Source: an uncultured Bacilli bacterium
GTDB taxonomy: Bacteria; Bacillota_I; Bacilli_A; RF39; UBA660
Assembly (NCBI GenBank): GCA_947625715.1
Contig: CANQPR010000045.1
Coordinates: forward strand, 1 to 10,782
Reading direction: 5' to 3'
DNA: 10,782 nucleotides
Numbering within the stretch: position 1 is the stretch's first letter; each line of letters begins with the position of its first letter. Shown here in pieces: positions 3,245 through 10,772 of this stretch. The translations under genes were made by a program, and so were the position numbers. A model generated the notes under the pieces. That model saw nothing but the letters and a program-made list of their open reading frames with translations. It was not told the origin of the DNA and made no database searches.

Positions 3245-5131
3245 ATGTACGAAGAAAATAATGAAAAAAAGAAAAAAGAAAAAAAGAGTCAAAAAATTGA
3301 AAAAGAAGTAGTGGAAGAAAAAATAGATTTAGAAAATGAAGAACCACAAGAGAAAAAAAGAATATCTTTTCATGCTGATTGGGTGTCTATAGCGGTTAAA
3401 TTATGTATTCTTCTTGTTGTAGCTTTTGTATTCATTTTTGTCATCACGCGTTTTAAGTCTAAGGGTGAAAAAGAAGTATTTAGTGAAAATATTGAAAAAA
3501 TGCGAACTGCTGCCTATAATTATTTTAAAGATGAAGACCATCGTTATTTAGAAGAGGATAAAGAAATATCTTTGTCTTTAAAAGAAATGGAAAAAACCGG
3601 AATAATAAATGATGTTAAAGATTCAAAAGAACAATCTTGTGATGATGAAAGTAGTTATGTTGAATTATCTAAAATAAATGATTCTAAATATAATCTTGAT
3701 GTACATTTAAAATGTAATCATGAAGAAAAAACTAGTAATTATACTTTAGTATATAAAACTAGTGATGATAATAGTAGTAAAGAAGAAAAAAAAGATGATG
3801 ATAGCAATAAAGAAGAAGAGAAAAAGGAAATAACAACTTTATATGAACAAAAAAGAACAACTAAAACTCTTGCTCAATATACTTGTCCAGATGGTTATGT
3901 ATTAGATGGAGGTAGTTGTTATAGTAAAGTTGAAACCATTAGTACGAAAGCTATACCTAGATATAAAACTATACCTTCAAAAAGCGTTAAAGCCACCAAA
4001 GTACCTGGTGAAGAACAAATTGCAATGATAGATGCTATAGCTACTGAAGGAAAAACGACTTTGCAATGTCCAAGTCAATTTACATTAGTAAATGGTGTGT
4101 GTGAATATACTGTAAAGGCTAGTAAAAAAACAACATATGATTATATATGCCCTAGTGGTACAACTTTAGAAGGAAATAAGTGTGTTAAAACTATCAATGG
4201 GACTTCTAGTAAAACAACATATTCATGTCCTAAGGGAACACTTACCAAAAATAATCAATGTTATATTACAGCTAATGTTTCAACAAAATGTAAATATGGT
4301 ACATATGATAGTAAAACTAAACAATGTTATACATTAGTGGATGCTCAAAAAAATTGGGGAGAATGGGAATATAAAGGTTTATATTCTAGTAGTAAACAAG
4401 TAAGCTCAAAAAAGGAAAATGTGAAATATGTTTTCTACCGCTATAGCAATAAAAAATATATTTATAAAAAATACACCCGAAAAGTTAAATCATATTCATG
4501 CTTATTAGGAAAGTATTATAAAAATGGTAAATGCAAAGATTATGATGATGCTTATGAACAAACTTATTGTAAAAGTGGTTATACTTTAGATAAGAAAAGC
4601 AATAAATGTTATAAATTAACAAATGCTGTTGCTAAACTTGAAACATCCATATCTTGTCCAAGTGGATATACAAGAGATAAAAATGAATGTAAAAAATATA
4701 CTAATGCCACTAGAAAAGAAAATGTTGTATATAGTTGTCAAGAAGGATTTAATTTAACAAGTGATAATAAATGTGTTTTAAAAAGAGAACCTACTAAAAA
4801 AGTTAGTCCAACGACTTATACATGTAAAGATGGCTATGAATTAGATGGTAAAACATGTTTTAAAAAAATTATTGGTGAAGATACTTATACTTGTGAAGAA
4901 GGTGCGACATTAAAAAATGATGAATGTATAATACCACAAGAAGAAGTCTTTATAGGATATAAATGCCCTACTAACTATGAACTATCAGGTGACACATGTT
5001 ATTACTTTACTAAACAAGAAAAAATAAAAGCAACTTTAGTTAGTCCATCTAAAACTAATACCGAAATTATTTGGAGTGAAGAAAAATATTTAGATGGTTA
5101 TACTTGGACAGGTAGCGTTAAAAAATCATAA
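3245..5131 (+). CDS. Single-pass surface protein with 12 paired-cysteine repeats
   Basis: The 628-residue product has a Lys/Glu-rich cytosolic N-terminus (1-44), one TM helix (about 47-68), then an outside-facing remainder, so it is a type II anchored protein without a cleaved signal. Residues 74-172 form a module with Cys132 and Cys157, whose layout loosely recalls minor-pilin-like domains. An Asp/Ser/Lys/Glu-rich linker covers 173-197. From 214 to 585 there are 12 units of the form Y-x-C-P-x-G-Y-x-L-x(4-6)-C-Y, each with two Cys 11-13 apart (nine of twelve exactly 11). The largest gap, 362-418, is aromatic- and Lys-rich. One disulfide per unit is likely, giving a rod. I know no named family. 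Spacing to the terminator at 5136 makes it monocistronic. A role as adhesin or wall-associated protein is inference. Confidence 0.85.
   Translation: MYEENNEKKKKEKKSQKIEKEVVEEKIDLENEEPQEKKRISFHADWVSIAVKLCILLVVAFVFIFVITRFKSKGEKEVFSENIEKMRTAAYNYFKDEDHRYLEEDKEISLSLKEMEKTGIINDVKDSKEQSCDDESSYVELSKINDSKYNLDVHLKCNHEEKTSNYTLVYKTSDDNSSKEEKKDDDSNKEEEKKEITTLYEQKRTTKTLAQYTCPDGYVLDGGSCYSKVETISTKAIPRYKTIPSKSVKATKVPGEEQIAMIDAIATEGKTTLQCPSQFTLVNGVCEYTVKASKKTTYDYICPSGTTLEGNKCVKTINGTSSKTTYSCPKGTLTKNNQCYITANVSTKCKYGTYDSKTKQCYTLVDAQKNWGEWEYKGLYSSSKQVSSKKENVKYVFYRYSNKKYIYKKYTRKVKSYSCLLGKYYKNGKCKDYDDAYEQTYCKSGYTLDKKSNKCYKLTNAVAKLETSISCPSGYTRDKNECKKYTNATRKENVVYSCQEGFNLTSDNKCVLKREPTKKVSPTTYTCKDGYELDGKTCFKKIIGEDTYTCEEGATLKNDECIIPQEEVFIGYKCPTNYELSGDTCYYFTKQEKIKATLVSPSKTNTEIIWSEEKYLDGYTWTGSVKKS
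3884..4999 (+). repeat. Region encoding the 12 cysteine-pair repeats
   Basis: Cys pairs in residue numbers: 214/225, 275/286, 302/313, 328/339, 349/361, 419/430, 442/455, 471/482, 498/510, 527/538, 550/561, 574/585. Linkers differ from unit to unit and the nucleotides are well diverged, so this is an old protein repeat rather than a recent tandem DNA repeat. Confidence 0.8.
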
Positions 5132-5135
5132 AAAG

Positions 5136-5159
5136 AGGAATAGTAATTTCCTTTTTTTT
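5136..5159 (+). terminator. Terminator after the cysteine-repeat gene
   Basis: AGGAA/TTCCT stem with a 7-nt loop and an 8-base T-run, starting within 5 bp of the stop codon. Confidence 0.65.
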
Positions 5160-5189
5160 GATGTAAAATAAATATAGGAGTTGATCTTT

Positions 5190-5633
5190 ATGAACTGTTA
5201 TGAGTGGATTAAACAATTTAAAAAAAATTATCCTCATACTGTAGCTTGGCGTTTAAGAGAAAATGCAAAAATAATTGATGAGCATCTAAATCCTGATGAA
5301 CAAATTATATACGCATTTACAGCCCAAAAAAATGATTCTTTTTATGATTTTTTTACAACCGCAGCAGTGGCATTAACAAACAAAAGAATTTTGATTGGGC
5401 AAAAAAGAGTGTTGGTTGGATATGCCCTAAATTCAATTACTCCTGATTTATTTAATGATATGCAAGTTTATCAAGGCTTATTTTGGGGAAGATTAGTCAT
5501 TGATACCGTAAAAGAAGTAGTAACATTTACTAATCTAGATAAAAAATCATTAATTGAAATAGAAACCAAAATATCTAGTTTTATGATGGAAGAAAAGAAA
5601 AAATATGGACAAATTAAACATGAAGAAAATTAA
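5190..5633 (+). CDS. Bacterial PH-like domain protein
   Basis: The 147-residue protein is soluble, without signal or TM segment. After an N-terminal helical part (1-33), residues about 35-135 match the pattern of bacterial PH-like domains (bPH_3/YokE type): DEQIIYAFTAQ, then AAVALTNKRILIGQKRVL with the typical L-T-N-K-R-I-L strand pair, then DTVKEVVTF and a final amphipathic helix (IEIETKISSFMMEE). Such domains act as small adaptor or membrane-proximal modules; the ligand is unknown. ATG at 5190 was chosen because AGGAG (5176-5180) sits 9 nt upstream; the TTG at 5181 touches the ribosome site. The end overlaps the next gene, so the two are translationally coupled. Confidence 0.65.
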   Translation: MNCYEWIKQFKKNYPHTVAWRLRENAKIIDEHLNPDEQIIYAFTAQKNDSFYDFFTTAAVALTNKRILIGQKRVLVGYALNSITPDLFNDMQVYQGLFWGRLVIDTVKEVVTFTNLDKKSLIEIETKISSFMMEEKKKYGQIKHEEN

Positions 5634-6735
5634 ACAAAGAAGACGTTTTATAGTAACTTGTATTTTAATAATTATCGCTTTTAGTATTGGAATTAGTAAA
5701 GTTATTCCGAAAAATTATCAAAAAACTTATGAAATAGATGGGTATGATATTTTAGAAGAATACCATAAAAATACCCAAAGTTTTGAATTTACAATAAAAA
5801 AAGATAATAAAGAATTTAAAACGGCAATTATAAGTAAATTCTTACCGAAAAAAAAGCATATAAAAAAAATTGAAACTTTAAATGTTGATAATGAAAGTTG
5901 TTTAAAATTTTCTAGCGATCAATTATTATTAAAACCAGTATGTGAAAAAAATGAAGAACAAATAAGTCACTTTTTAGTAAATGATGATTTAAAAAAACAA
6001 TTGGGTGATGAATACTATCCAAAATTTGCAATGAAAAATGAAGAATATGAAAAATTAAAAGTTTATGCTTTATTAAATCATAAATATTTTATATATAACT
6101 ATAAAGGATTTAAAGTAATTAGTGAAAAAGGCGTGAATGATATATCCTTATTTTCCAAAGATATTTATGATGCTAATTTAATAACAAAAGTTGATAAATA
6201 CATTTTTATTCCAGATTATGATAGTGAATATTATTTTCAAAAAGTTAAATTATTAAATATGGAAAATGAAAATATTAGTGAATGGAATTTAACTAAACCA
6301 ATATATTTTGATAGTGTCATATTAGGTAGTTATAATGGCAAGTTATACTTAGTTGATAAACATGAAAAAAGCGAATGGGAATTAGATTTAGAAAAGAAAA
6401 AAATGAAGGAAGTTTCAAACAAAGAAGAAGGTATAATTTATCAAAATGGCTGGCAAGAAAAAAGTATGACTAAGTTAATAAACGAAGATAATACCTTTAT
6501 TATCGATAGTGCTTTTTCTTATGAAATAGATGAGTATTTATATCAAAAAATAAATGATAAAAAAATCCTTATAAGTTTTAATAAACCAGATAGTATTATA
6601 TCTCAAAATGAAGATGAAGTATTTTATCTGAAAAAAGGTGATTTATATTGTTTTTCCAATTATTTTGGTGAAATTAAATTAATCAATAACTTTGAATGGA
6701 ATTTTAATGCGACCAAAAATATTTTTGTTTATTAA
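5605..6735 (+). CDS. Membrane-anchored extracellular protein of unknown function
   Basis: The product has 376 residues: a basic N-terminus (KKIKQRRR), one TM helix (about 15-32), and a long extracellular part rich in Lys, Asn, Asp and Tyr. Short alternating beta strands recur (KYFIYNYKGFKVI, DKYIFIPDYD, NGKLYLVDKH, EVFYLKKGDLYCFS), which suggests repeated four-strand blades such as a beta-propeller, but I see no firm motif. Cys99 and Cys113 lie in one loop and could form a disulfide. I do not recognise the family. The start at 5605 overlaps the PH-like gene by 29 nt, with GGAAG 12 nt upstream; a start at 5620 (MKKIKQRR) is an alternative with no better ribosome site. Confidence 0.65.
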   Translation: MDKLNMKKIKQRRRFIVTCILIIIAFSIGISKVIPKNYQKTYEIDGYDILEEYHKNTQSFEFTIKKDNKEFKTAIISKFLPKKKHIKKIETLNVDNESCLKFSSDQLLLKPVCEKNEEQISHFLVNDDLKKQLGDEYYPKFAMKNEEYEKLKVYALLNHKYFIYNYKGFKVISEKGVNDISLFSKDIYDANLITKVDKYIFIPDYDSEYYFQKVKLLNMENENISEWNLTKPIYFDSVILGSYNGKLYLVDKHEKSEWELDLEKKKMKEVSNKEEGIIYQNGWQEKSMTKLINEDNTFIIDSAFSYEIDEYLYQKINDKKILISFNKPDSIISQNEDEVFYLKKGDLYCFSNYFGEIKLINNFEWNFNATKNIFVY

Positions 6736-6778
6736 CACTTTTTTTAAATCATCATATTTTACTAATAGAGGTGGGAGA

Positions 6779-7225
6779 ATGAATTTTTATACATTAAAGG
6801 AAAATGATGATATAAATACTGTATGTGAAAAGTTTCAAATAACCAAAAAGGAATTATTAAAAATGAATGGAATGATTGATGAAAATTTAATTAGAAGTGG
6901 TAGAGAAATAAAAGTTCCTAATATTAATCCAAATTATTTTAATACTTATGTAATTGAAAAAGGCGATAGTTTATACAAAATAGCTAGAATGTATAATATA
7001 AATCCAGAATTATTAGCCAGTATGAATGGTTTAAATATGGAAGATTATATTTATCCAAATCAAGAACTTTTAATTCCTAAAAATGGTTATAGTTATTATA
7101 TAACTAAAGATGGTGATACTTTAAATTTGGTAGCTAGTATGTTTAAAACAAATGTACCTAATTTATTAAATGATAATGAAACAATATATTTAAGTGAAGG
7201 TCAAATTTTGGTACACCAAAAATAA
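6779..7225 (+). CDS. Triple LysM-domain protein
   Basis: The 148-residue protein consists almost only of three LysM modules: about 3-47 (YTLKENDDINTVCEKF...IKVP), 57-100 (YVIEKGDSLYKIARMYNI...LLIP) and 106-147 (YYITKDGDTLNLVASMF...ILVH). LysM binds N-acetylglucosamine in peptidoglycan or chitin-like glycans. No signal peptide, TM helix or catalytic domain is present, so either it is released without a signal or it acts inside, as SafA-like spore-coat LysM proteins do. ATG at 6779 is set by AGGTGGGAG just upstream; a longer frame from 6692 overlaps the previous gene and lacks a site. It follows the anchored unknown by 43 nt and ends in a terminator, so it closes a three-gene unit (5190-7225). 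Confidence 0.85.
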   Translation: MNFYTLKENDDINTVCEKFQITKKELLKMNGMIDENLIRSGREIKVPNINPNYFNTYVIEKGDSLYKIARMYNINPELLASMNGLNMEDYIYPNQELLIPKNGYSYYITKDGDTLNLVASMFKTNVPNLLNDNETIYLSEGQILVHQK

Positions 7226-7248
7226 GGAATGGATTATTCCTTTTTTTT
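7224..7248 (+). terminator. Terminator of the PH-like/anchor/LysM unit
   Basis: A perfect 7-bp stem AAGGAAT/ATTCCTT, 5-nt loop, then eight Ts. It starts inside the LysM stop codon. Confidence 0.85.
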
Positions 7249-7249
7249 A

Positions 7250-7258
7250 TGCTATTAT
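7250..7258 (+). promoter_or_regulatory. Possible extended -10 promoter for the membrane protein gene
   Basis: TGC-TATTAT lies directly after the terminator T-run and 24 nt before the next ATG, with no clear -35. It would restart transcription after the terminator. Confidence 0.4.
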
Positions 7259-7282
7259 TAATAAAAGGGAGGCTAGAGGAAA

Positions 7283-8905
7283 ATGATACTTAAAAAACCT
7301 TATGCATTTTTGATTAAACATTTTAAAATTATTCATTTGTTACTTAGTATACCCTTATTATATTTAGTTATTAAAACTGGAGCTATTACAAGCTTTTTTA
7401 CATCTTATATTAATGCTAATTATGTGACTAATCTTATAAATATTGCGGGAACTTATATTAATTATGTTATGTATTTTGCAATTATTATAGTATTGTTAAT
7501 AACTTTAGCTATTTATTTTTTAATGCGTCAAAAAGAAAAAAGTACTTTATTTTATTTCTTTTTATTATCATATTATATTGCTTTATTTATTTTAATAACT
7601 TTTTTGTATAGTGCGATGAATAGTATTGAATCAGCAACCCTTACTGCTCAAGCTGCAAGATTATATCGTGATATATCTTTTATAGCTTATATACCTCAGT
7701 ATTTGTTCTTAGGCTATACTATTTTAAGAGGAATTGGTTTTAATTTAAAACAATTTGCTTTTGAAGATGATATGCGTCAATTGGAAATATCTGATGTTGA
7801 TAATGAAGAATTTGAAGTAAATATTGGTAAAGATTTATATAAATATAAAAGAGGATTTAGACGCTTTTTAAGAGAGTTTAAGTACTATTTTTTAGAAAAT
7901 AAATTTGTTTTTTTAAGTTTTATTATCATTGTTGTTATTTCTAGTTTAACAATTGTTTATTTAAATTTTGAAGTTTATCATAAAACTTATCATCAACAAC
8001 AAAATATTAGTCATAATGGTTTAGTTTTTCAAGTTGTGGATAGTGTATTATCAAATAGAGATTTAGGGGGAAATATAATTAGCAATGATAAATATTTTTT
8101 GGCGGTAGCTTTAAAAGTTAATAATCGTGGTACCCAAAGTATGGTTCTAGATTATCAAAATTTTAAAATAAAAAAGGATAATGATTACTTAGTTCCGACA
8201 CTGGATAGAGGTTCTTATTTTATTGATTTAGGAATTCCTTATACAAGAAATACCAAAATTAATAGAAATGAAGAAAAAACATTTGTTTTAACATATGAAA
8301 TTGATAAAAAAGATATCTATAAAAATTTAGAAATGCGTATTTTGGAATCTTTAGAAAATACCATGACAGGTATAACTCCAGTATATAAAGATGTTAAATT
8401 AAATTATCAAGTTATTAGTGATATAAAAGATGTTAAAACCATTAGTTTGGGAAAAATTCTTTTGCTTTCGGATACAAGAATTGGTTTAACACAAATTCAA
8501 CTTTCTTCTTATCAAATCACAAATGCTTATACTTATACTTATCAAAATTGTCAAAGTAGTAAATGTCAAAATTTAAATGGATATGTTACCGTTAATCCTG
8601 TTACTTATGGTTCTAATAAAATGCTATTAGTTGTAGATAGGAATTTTACAATTGATAAAGATACCAACTATTATGTTTCCCGTAATAGCGCTAATAGTTT
8701 TGTAAATGATTTTTTACATGTTAGATATAAATTAAGTGATGGAACAATTAAGGAAGCAAAAGTTGATAGTATAACGCCTAAAGAATTGACTGATAAATGG
8801 GTTTTAGTCGTGCCAAGTGAAATTTCAAAAGCAGAGCTTATTGATTTATTAGTTATTATACGAGGCGAAAGTTACGTAATGAATTTAAAAACTAATGAAA
8901 GTTAA
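7283..8905 (+). CDS. Five-TM membrane protein with extracellular beta domain
   Basis: The 540-residue product has predicted TM helices at about 14-34, 58-80, 87-110, 130-150 and 206-227. An acidic-basic cytosolic segment (155-205) lies between the fourth and fifth. Residues 240-345 resemble the Ig-like DUF4352/telokin-like layout: GLVFQVVDSVLSN, then KYFLAVALKVNNRGTQSM, then a segment ending EEKTFVLTYEI. The rest (365-535) is also beta-rich, with a close Cys pair (C423, C428). Five helices with the N-terminus inside place the C-terminal 310 residues outside. Function is unknown; sensing or wall association is inference. The start has AGAGGA and an upstream GGGAGG. It is its own transcription unit between terminators. 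Confidence 0.75.
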   Translation: MILKKPYAFLIKHFKIIHLLLSIPLLYLVIKTGAITSFFTSYINANYVTNLINIAGTYINYVMYFAIIIVLLITLAIYFLMRQKEKSTLFYFFLLSYYIALFILITFLYSAMNSIESATLTAQAARLYRDISFIAYIPQYLFLGYTILRGIGFNLKQFAFEDDMRQLEISDVDNEEFEVNIGKDLYKYKRGFRRFLREFKYYFLENKFVFLSFIIIVVISSLTIVYLNFEVYHKTYHQQQNISHNGLVFQVVDSVLSNRDLGGNIISNDKYFLAVALKVNNRGTQSMVLDYQNFKIKKDNDYLVPTLDRGSYFIDLGIPYTRNTKINRNEEKTFVLTYEIDKKDIYKNLEMRILESLENTMTGITPVYKDVKLNYQVISDIKDVKTISLGKILLLSDTRIGLTQIQLSSYQITNAYTYTYQNCQSSKCQNLNGYVTVNPVTYGSNKMLLVVDRNFTIDKDTNYYVSRNSANSFVNDFLHVRYKLSDGTIKEAKVDSITPKELTDKWVLVVPSEISKAELIDLLVIIRGESYVMNLKTNES

Positions 8906-8911
8906 TAAGTA

Positions 8912-8949
8912 AAAGAACATTTACTTTTAAAAAGGAAAATGTTCTTTTT
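8912..8949 (+). terminator. Terminator after the five-TM gene
   Basis: A perfect 11-bp stem AAAGAACATTT/AAATGTTCTTT with a 14-nt loop and trailing Ts. It separates the + strand cluster from the minus-strand relics. Confidence 0.85.
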
Positions 8950-8969
8950 GTTAACATAAATGTATTAAG

Positions 8970-9148
8970 TTACTCATCACACAAAAAATCAATAATATTT
9001 AAAATTTCAAACTTCTACTTTTTCGTCCATTATGCTTCTTGTTACCTGAATAGATTTTTTCATTAGGTTTTATTGCAATAAAATCGATTTCTATTTCGTT
9101 ATATTGATATCCGCGTCTAATTAATTCTATATAAATTAAATTTTCACA
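8970..9148 (-). pseudogene. C-terminal relic of a DUF4143-type AAA ATPase
   Basis: The minus-strand frame reads CENLIYIELIRRGYQ, then EIEIDFIAIKPNEKIY, the signature of the DUF4143 C-terminal nuclease-like domain (ENIVY-ELLRRGY ... EIDFIA) of ATP-binding proteins usually near 400 residues. About six residues are missing after RRGYQ, and the frame then goes astray. In another frame KFEILNIIDFLCDE ends at 8970, close to the family's usual IDFLL ending. So the remnant spans at least a deletion and a frameshift. The ATPase part (Walker A/B) is absent. It is a decayed fragment without function. Confidence 0.7.
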
Positions 9149-9211
9149 ACTATTATCACTATCATATTGATGGAATGTGCAAAATATCATGATTGTGGTA
9201 GAGAAAATGAT

Positions 9212-9334
9212 TCCATCATAATTTTTATTATTTGTTAGTTTGTGATTTTTGCACTTTTGTGTTAATTCTTCTTTGCTTGCTAACTGTTCAATTACATCAA
9301 ATAACTTTTTTAGATTTTTCTTTTGTTTCTTTAT
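9212..9334 (-). pseudogene. YafQ/RelE-type toxin fragment lacking its start
   Basis: An open frame after a TAG (9335-9337) reads KKQKKNLKKLFDVIEQLA, then SKEELTQKCKNHKLTNNKNYDG, matching the middle of YafQ-type mRNA interferases (LFDVIEKLANGEEL...DHKLTGNYKGY). The first about 15 residues with the start codon, and the C-terminal half with the catalytic His and aromatic residues, are missing. The frame runs on into the DUF4143 relic. Its 5' part overlaps the antitoxin gene's 3' end, as if one deletion joined antitoxin tail to toxin body. It cannot encode an active toxin as it stands. Confidence 0.65.
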
Positions 9335-9614
9335 CTAAAGAAGCTATAAGTTCTTTAATATTATTATATCCTGATCTTTTACCATCTCTAATTTCTTGAA
9401 TAATATCTTCGCCTTCTTTTAAAGCATCTAATAATTCATCACTAGGCTTAGGATTAGTTACTTCAAATGGTAATCCATCTTTTTTTATGACTTGTTTTAT
9501 TGCCATATTTATAAATGTACTCATATTAATACCTAAATCTTTTAAAATATTAGTAGCTTGTTCCTTATCTCTTGCATCCACTTGTACGTTGATTGTAGTT
9601 GTTAATGTTTTCAT
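9297..9614 (-). CDS. dinJ: DinJ/RelB-family antitoxin, altered C-terminus
   Basis: The 105-residue protein begins with a ribbon-helix-helix: TTTINVQVDARDKEQATNIL (5-24), LGINMSTFINMAIKQVI (27-43), then GLPFEV and the usual NPKPSDELLDALKEG stretch. The toxin-wrapping tail follows (EIRDGKRSGYNNIKELI). Such antitoxins bind YafQ-type toxins and autorepress. The last about 10 residues (KETKEKSKKVI) are the out-of-frame reading of what should be YafQ N-terminal sequence, so the native stop appears to have been lost by deletion. AGAGGTG precedes the ATG at good spacing. A weak upstream promoter is possible (TTGTTT-16-TAGAAT near 9670-9700). It may survive as an orphan antitoxin able to neutralise a related toxin elsewhere. 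It ends in TGA, which supports code 11. Confidence 0.85.
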   Translation of the reverse strand: MKTLTTTINVQVDARDKEQATNILKDLGINMSTFINMAIKQVIKKDGLPFEVTNPKPSDELLDALKEGEDIIQEIRDGKRSGYNNIKELIASLDKETKEKSKKVI

Positions 9615-9634
9615 ATTGTAACACCTCTTTTCTT

Positions 9635-9718
9635 TTATATTAATATTACCTTTGTTAATTCACTTTTTAATTCTATGTATTCGCTCTCTACAAACAAGTT
9701 TTTTATTTCAAATATCAT
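9635..9718 (-). pseudogene. AlbA_2/Schlafen-like N-terminal fragment
   Basis: A 27-codon frame reads MIFEIKNLFVESEYIELKSELTK and stops. The E-S-E-Y-I-E-L-K start is typical of the AlbA_2 (Schlafen/divergent AAA-4) DNA-binding domain of putative transcriptional regulators, where an I-A-F-A-N-T-x-G-G segment should follow. That part is absent. No ribosome site is convincing. It is read as a relic in a stretch of broken genes; the short match keeps confidence modest. Confidence 0.45.
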
Positions 9719-10028
9719 TATATCTTATTTTCTTTAATTATCAATCTATTCGGCAACTATTTGGCAACCAATAAATTTAACATAAAGCAAATGTTTTATA
9801 CATCTACAATAACAAAATATCATTTTTTCACTAAATATTATAATCTCTTTAGACATTTTTAGATAGTATTTTTTCAAAAACCCAAAATTAATTCGCGTTC
9901 TAAATTAGTCAGACACGTCTTACTTATTTTATTATCCTTTAAATATTATTAATATTTATTACCTGAAAGTAACAAAATAGTAAATAATATTTTGGTGATT
10001 TATTGCTTATTTTCTTTATACCGAATCC
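9719..10028. other. Intergenic stretch without an intact gene
   Basis: I see no intact gene. A direct repeat of GGCAAC (about 9750-9768, cggcaactatttggcaacc) encodes GCQIVAE before a stop on the minus strand, which loosely resembles integrase C-terminal tails. Near 9885-9935 a minus-strand frame gives TNLERELILGF before a stop. Both are too short to assign and fit decayed mobile DNA. Confidence 0.4.
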
Positions 10029-10118
10029 TTAACCCATATCAAAAAAATCATCTTGTGAGCTAGGGCTTTCCTAGAACTTTTTTCTAACTCTTGCGTCGTA
10101 AACTTTATCATAAAACAT
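10029..10118 (-). pseudogene. Short frame interrupted by an in-frame TAG
   Basis: The minus strand reads MFYDKVYDARVRKKF, then TAG (10071-10073), then ESPSSQDDFFDMG and TAA, all in one frame. Composition on both sides of the TAG looks protein-like and the frame is also open for several codons before the ATG. The TAG lies in the stem CTAGG/CCTAG (10060-10074). I do not recognise the product. It is most likely the end of a decayed phage-like gene or a broken small gene; chance is not excluded. Confidence 0.35.
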
Positions 10119-10150
10119 TGTCACTTCTTTGTTATTGTTTTGTAAAATAC

Positions 10151-10174
10151 AAAAAAACCAACCCAAACGGATTG
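10151..10174 (-). terminator. Minus-strand terminator downstream of tRNA-Cys
   Basis: On the minus strand CAATCC-GTTT-GGGTTG (6 bp, one U.G) is followed by seven Ts. It lies about 190 bp beyond the tRNA 3' end, so the primary transcript would carry a long trailer. Confidence 0.75.
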
Positions 10175-10365
10175 ATTATATATGTTTAAGCTCAAACTAT
10201 AAAAAGTTCAAATAGAAACTTAAATGAAGCGTATAAAGAAGAAGTCGAATAACTTTACTCATACTTAATAATAGGTAGACATTCAACTTGCTAAAACTGA
10301 GTGTTTCCTTTGTATTTTATGTAAAATATCATAAAATTAGTATTTATGTAGGTTATAAACAAAAT

Positions 10366-10440
10366 TGGAGGAGCCGGCCGGATTTGAACCGGCGATCAGG
10401 GTGTTGCAGACCCACGCCTTAGCCACTTGGCTACGGCTCC
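10366..10440 (-). tRNA. tRNA-Cys (GCA)
   Basis: Acceptor GGAGCCG/CGGCTCC, discriminator U73 (a cysteine identity element) and encoded CCA. The D arm is GCCAAGTGGCTAAGGC. The anticodon loop CTGCAAC has GCA at the right place. The T arm is GCCGG-TTCAAAT-CCGGC. The length of 75 nt with CCA is usual. Confidence 0.97.
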
Positions 10441-10449
10441 ATGAATAAC

Positions 10450-10478
10450 ATTCTAATATAAAAATATTAATTTGTCAA
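10450..10478 (-). promoter_or_regulatory. tRNA-Cys promoter
   Basis: On the minus strand TTGACA (10473-10478), 17 bp, TAGAAT (10450-10455), ending 9 nt before the mature tRNA 5' end. Confidence 0.85.
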
Positions 10479-10736
10479 AAAAATTATACATAGAAATTAT
10501 ACATAAGAAAGAATCAAGTATGTTTCTTTGTTATTTTTTTTGAATTTAATATTTAAAACATAAAAGTACGAAGATACGCAATTTTCAAAAAATAAGCAAA
10601 TCCTTTATTTGCAATGGATCAAGGAAAATTTACTTGAACAACTATCAAAAATTAAATTGTGTCAAATAATGAATAGTTACTAAAAAACTAATTGCAATTA
10701 AAAAAGTATGGCAATCGCTTAAAAATTTTAAAAGTT
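10479..10736. other. Gene-free stretch with small hairpins
   Basis: No supportable ORF is seen on either strand. A 6-bp hairpin GCAAAT/ATTTGC lies at 10596-10612 and a palindrome AATTGCAATT near 10690. With the terminator at 10737-10772 it could be the body of a small RNA or the end of a gene relic. Confidence 0.35.
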
Positions 10737-10772
10737 AACTGATACTTGGAATAATTTCAAATATCAGTTTTT
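10737..10772 (+). terminator. Strong + strand terminator at the window end
   Basis: AACTGATA-TTGGAA pairs with TTTCAA-TATCAGTT (14 bp, one C/A mismatch and one G.U, TAA loop) and runs into TTTTT. No + strand gene precedes it within this stretch. Confidence 0.75.

Noticed and set aside
3884..4999. Recent tandem DNA repeat or CRISPR-like array
   Set aside because: Periodicity is at protein level only; unit lengths and nucleotides vary and there are no identical repeats or spacers.
9745..9790. Tyrosine integrase C-terminal relic
   Set aside because: Only about seven residues (GCQIVAE) and a GGCAAC repeat resemble integrase tails, which is too little to annotate.
10195..10250. Small gene end reading NLNEAYKEEVE before a stop on the + strand
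   Set aside because: The frame is open for only about 20 codons and has no start or homology that I can recognise.
10285..10345. Third copy of the type I antitoxin region near tRNA-Cys
   Set aside because: A hairpin plus TTCCTTTGTATTTTATG resembles 2660-2687, but there is no TTGATA-17-TATTAT promoter and no hydrophobic ORF upstream.
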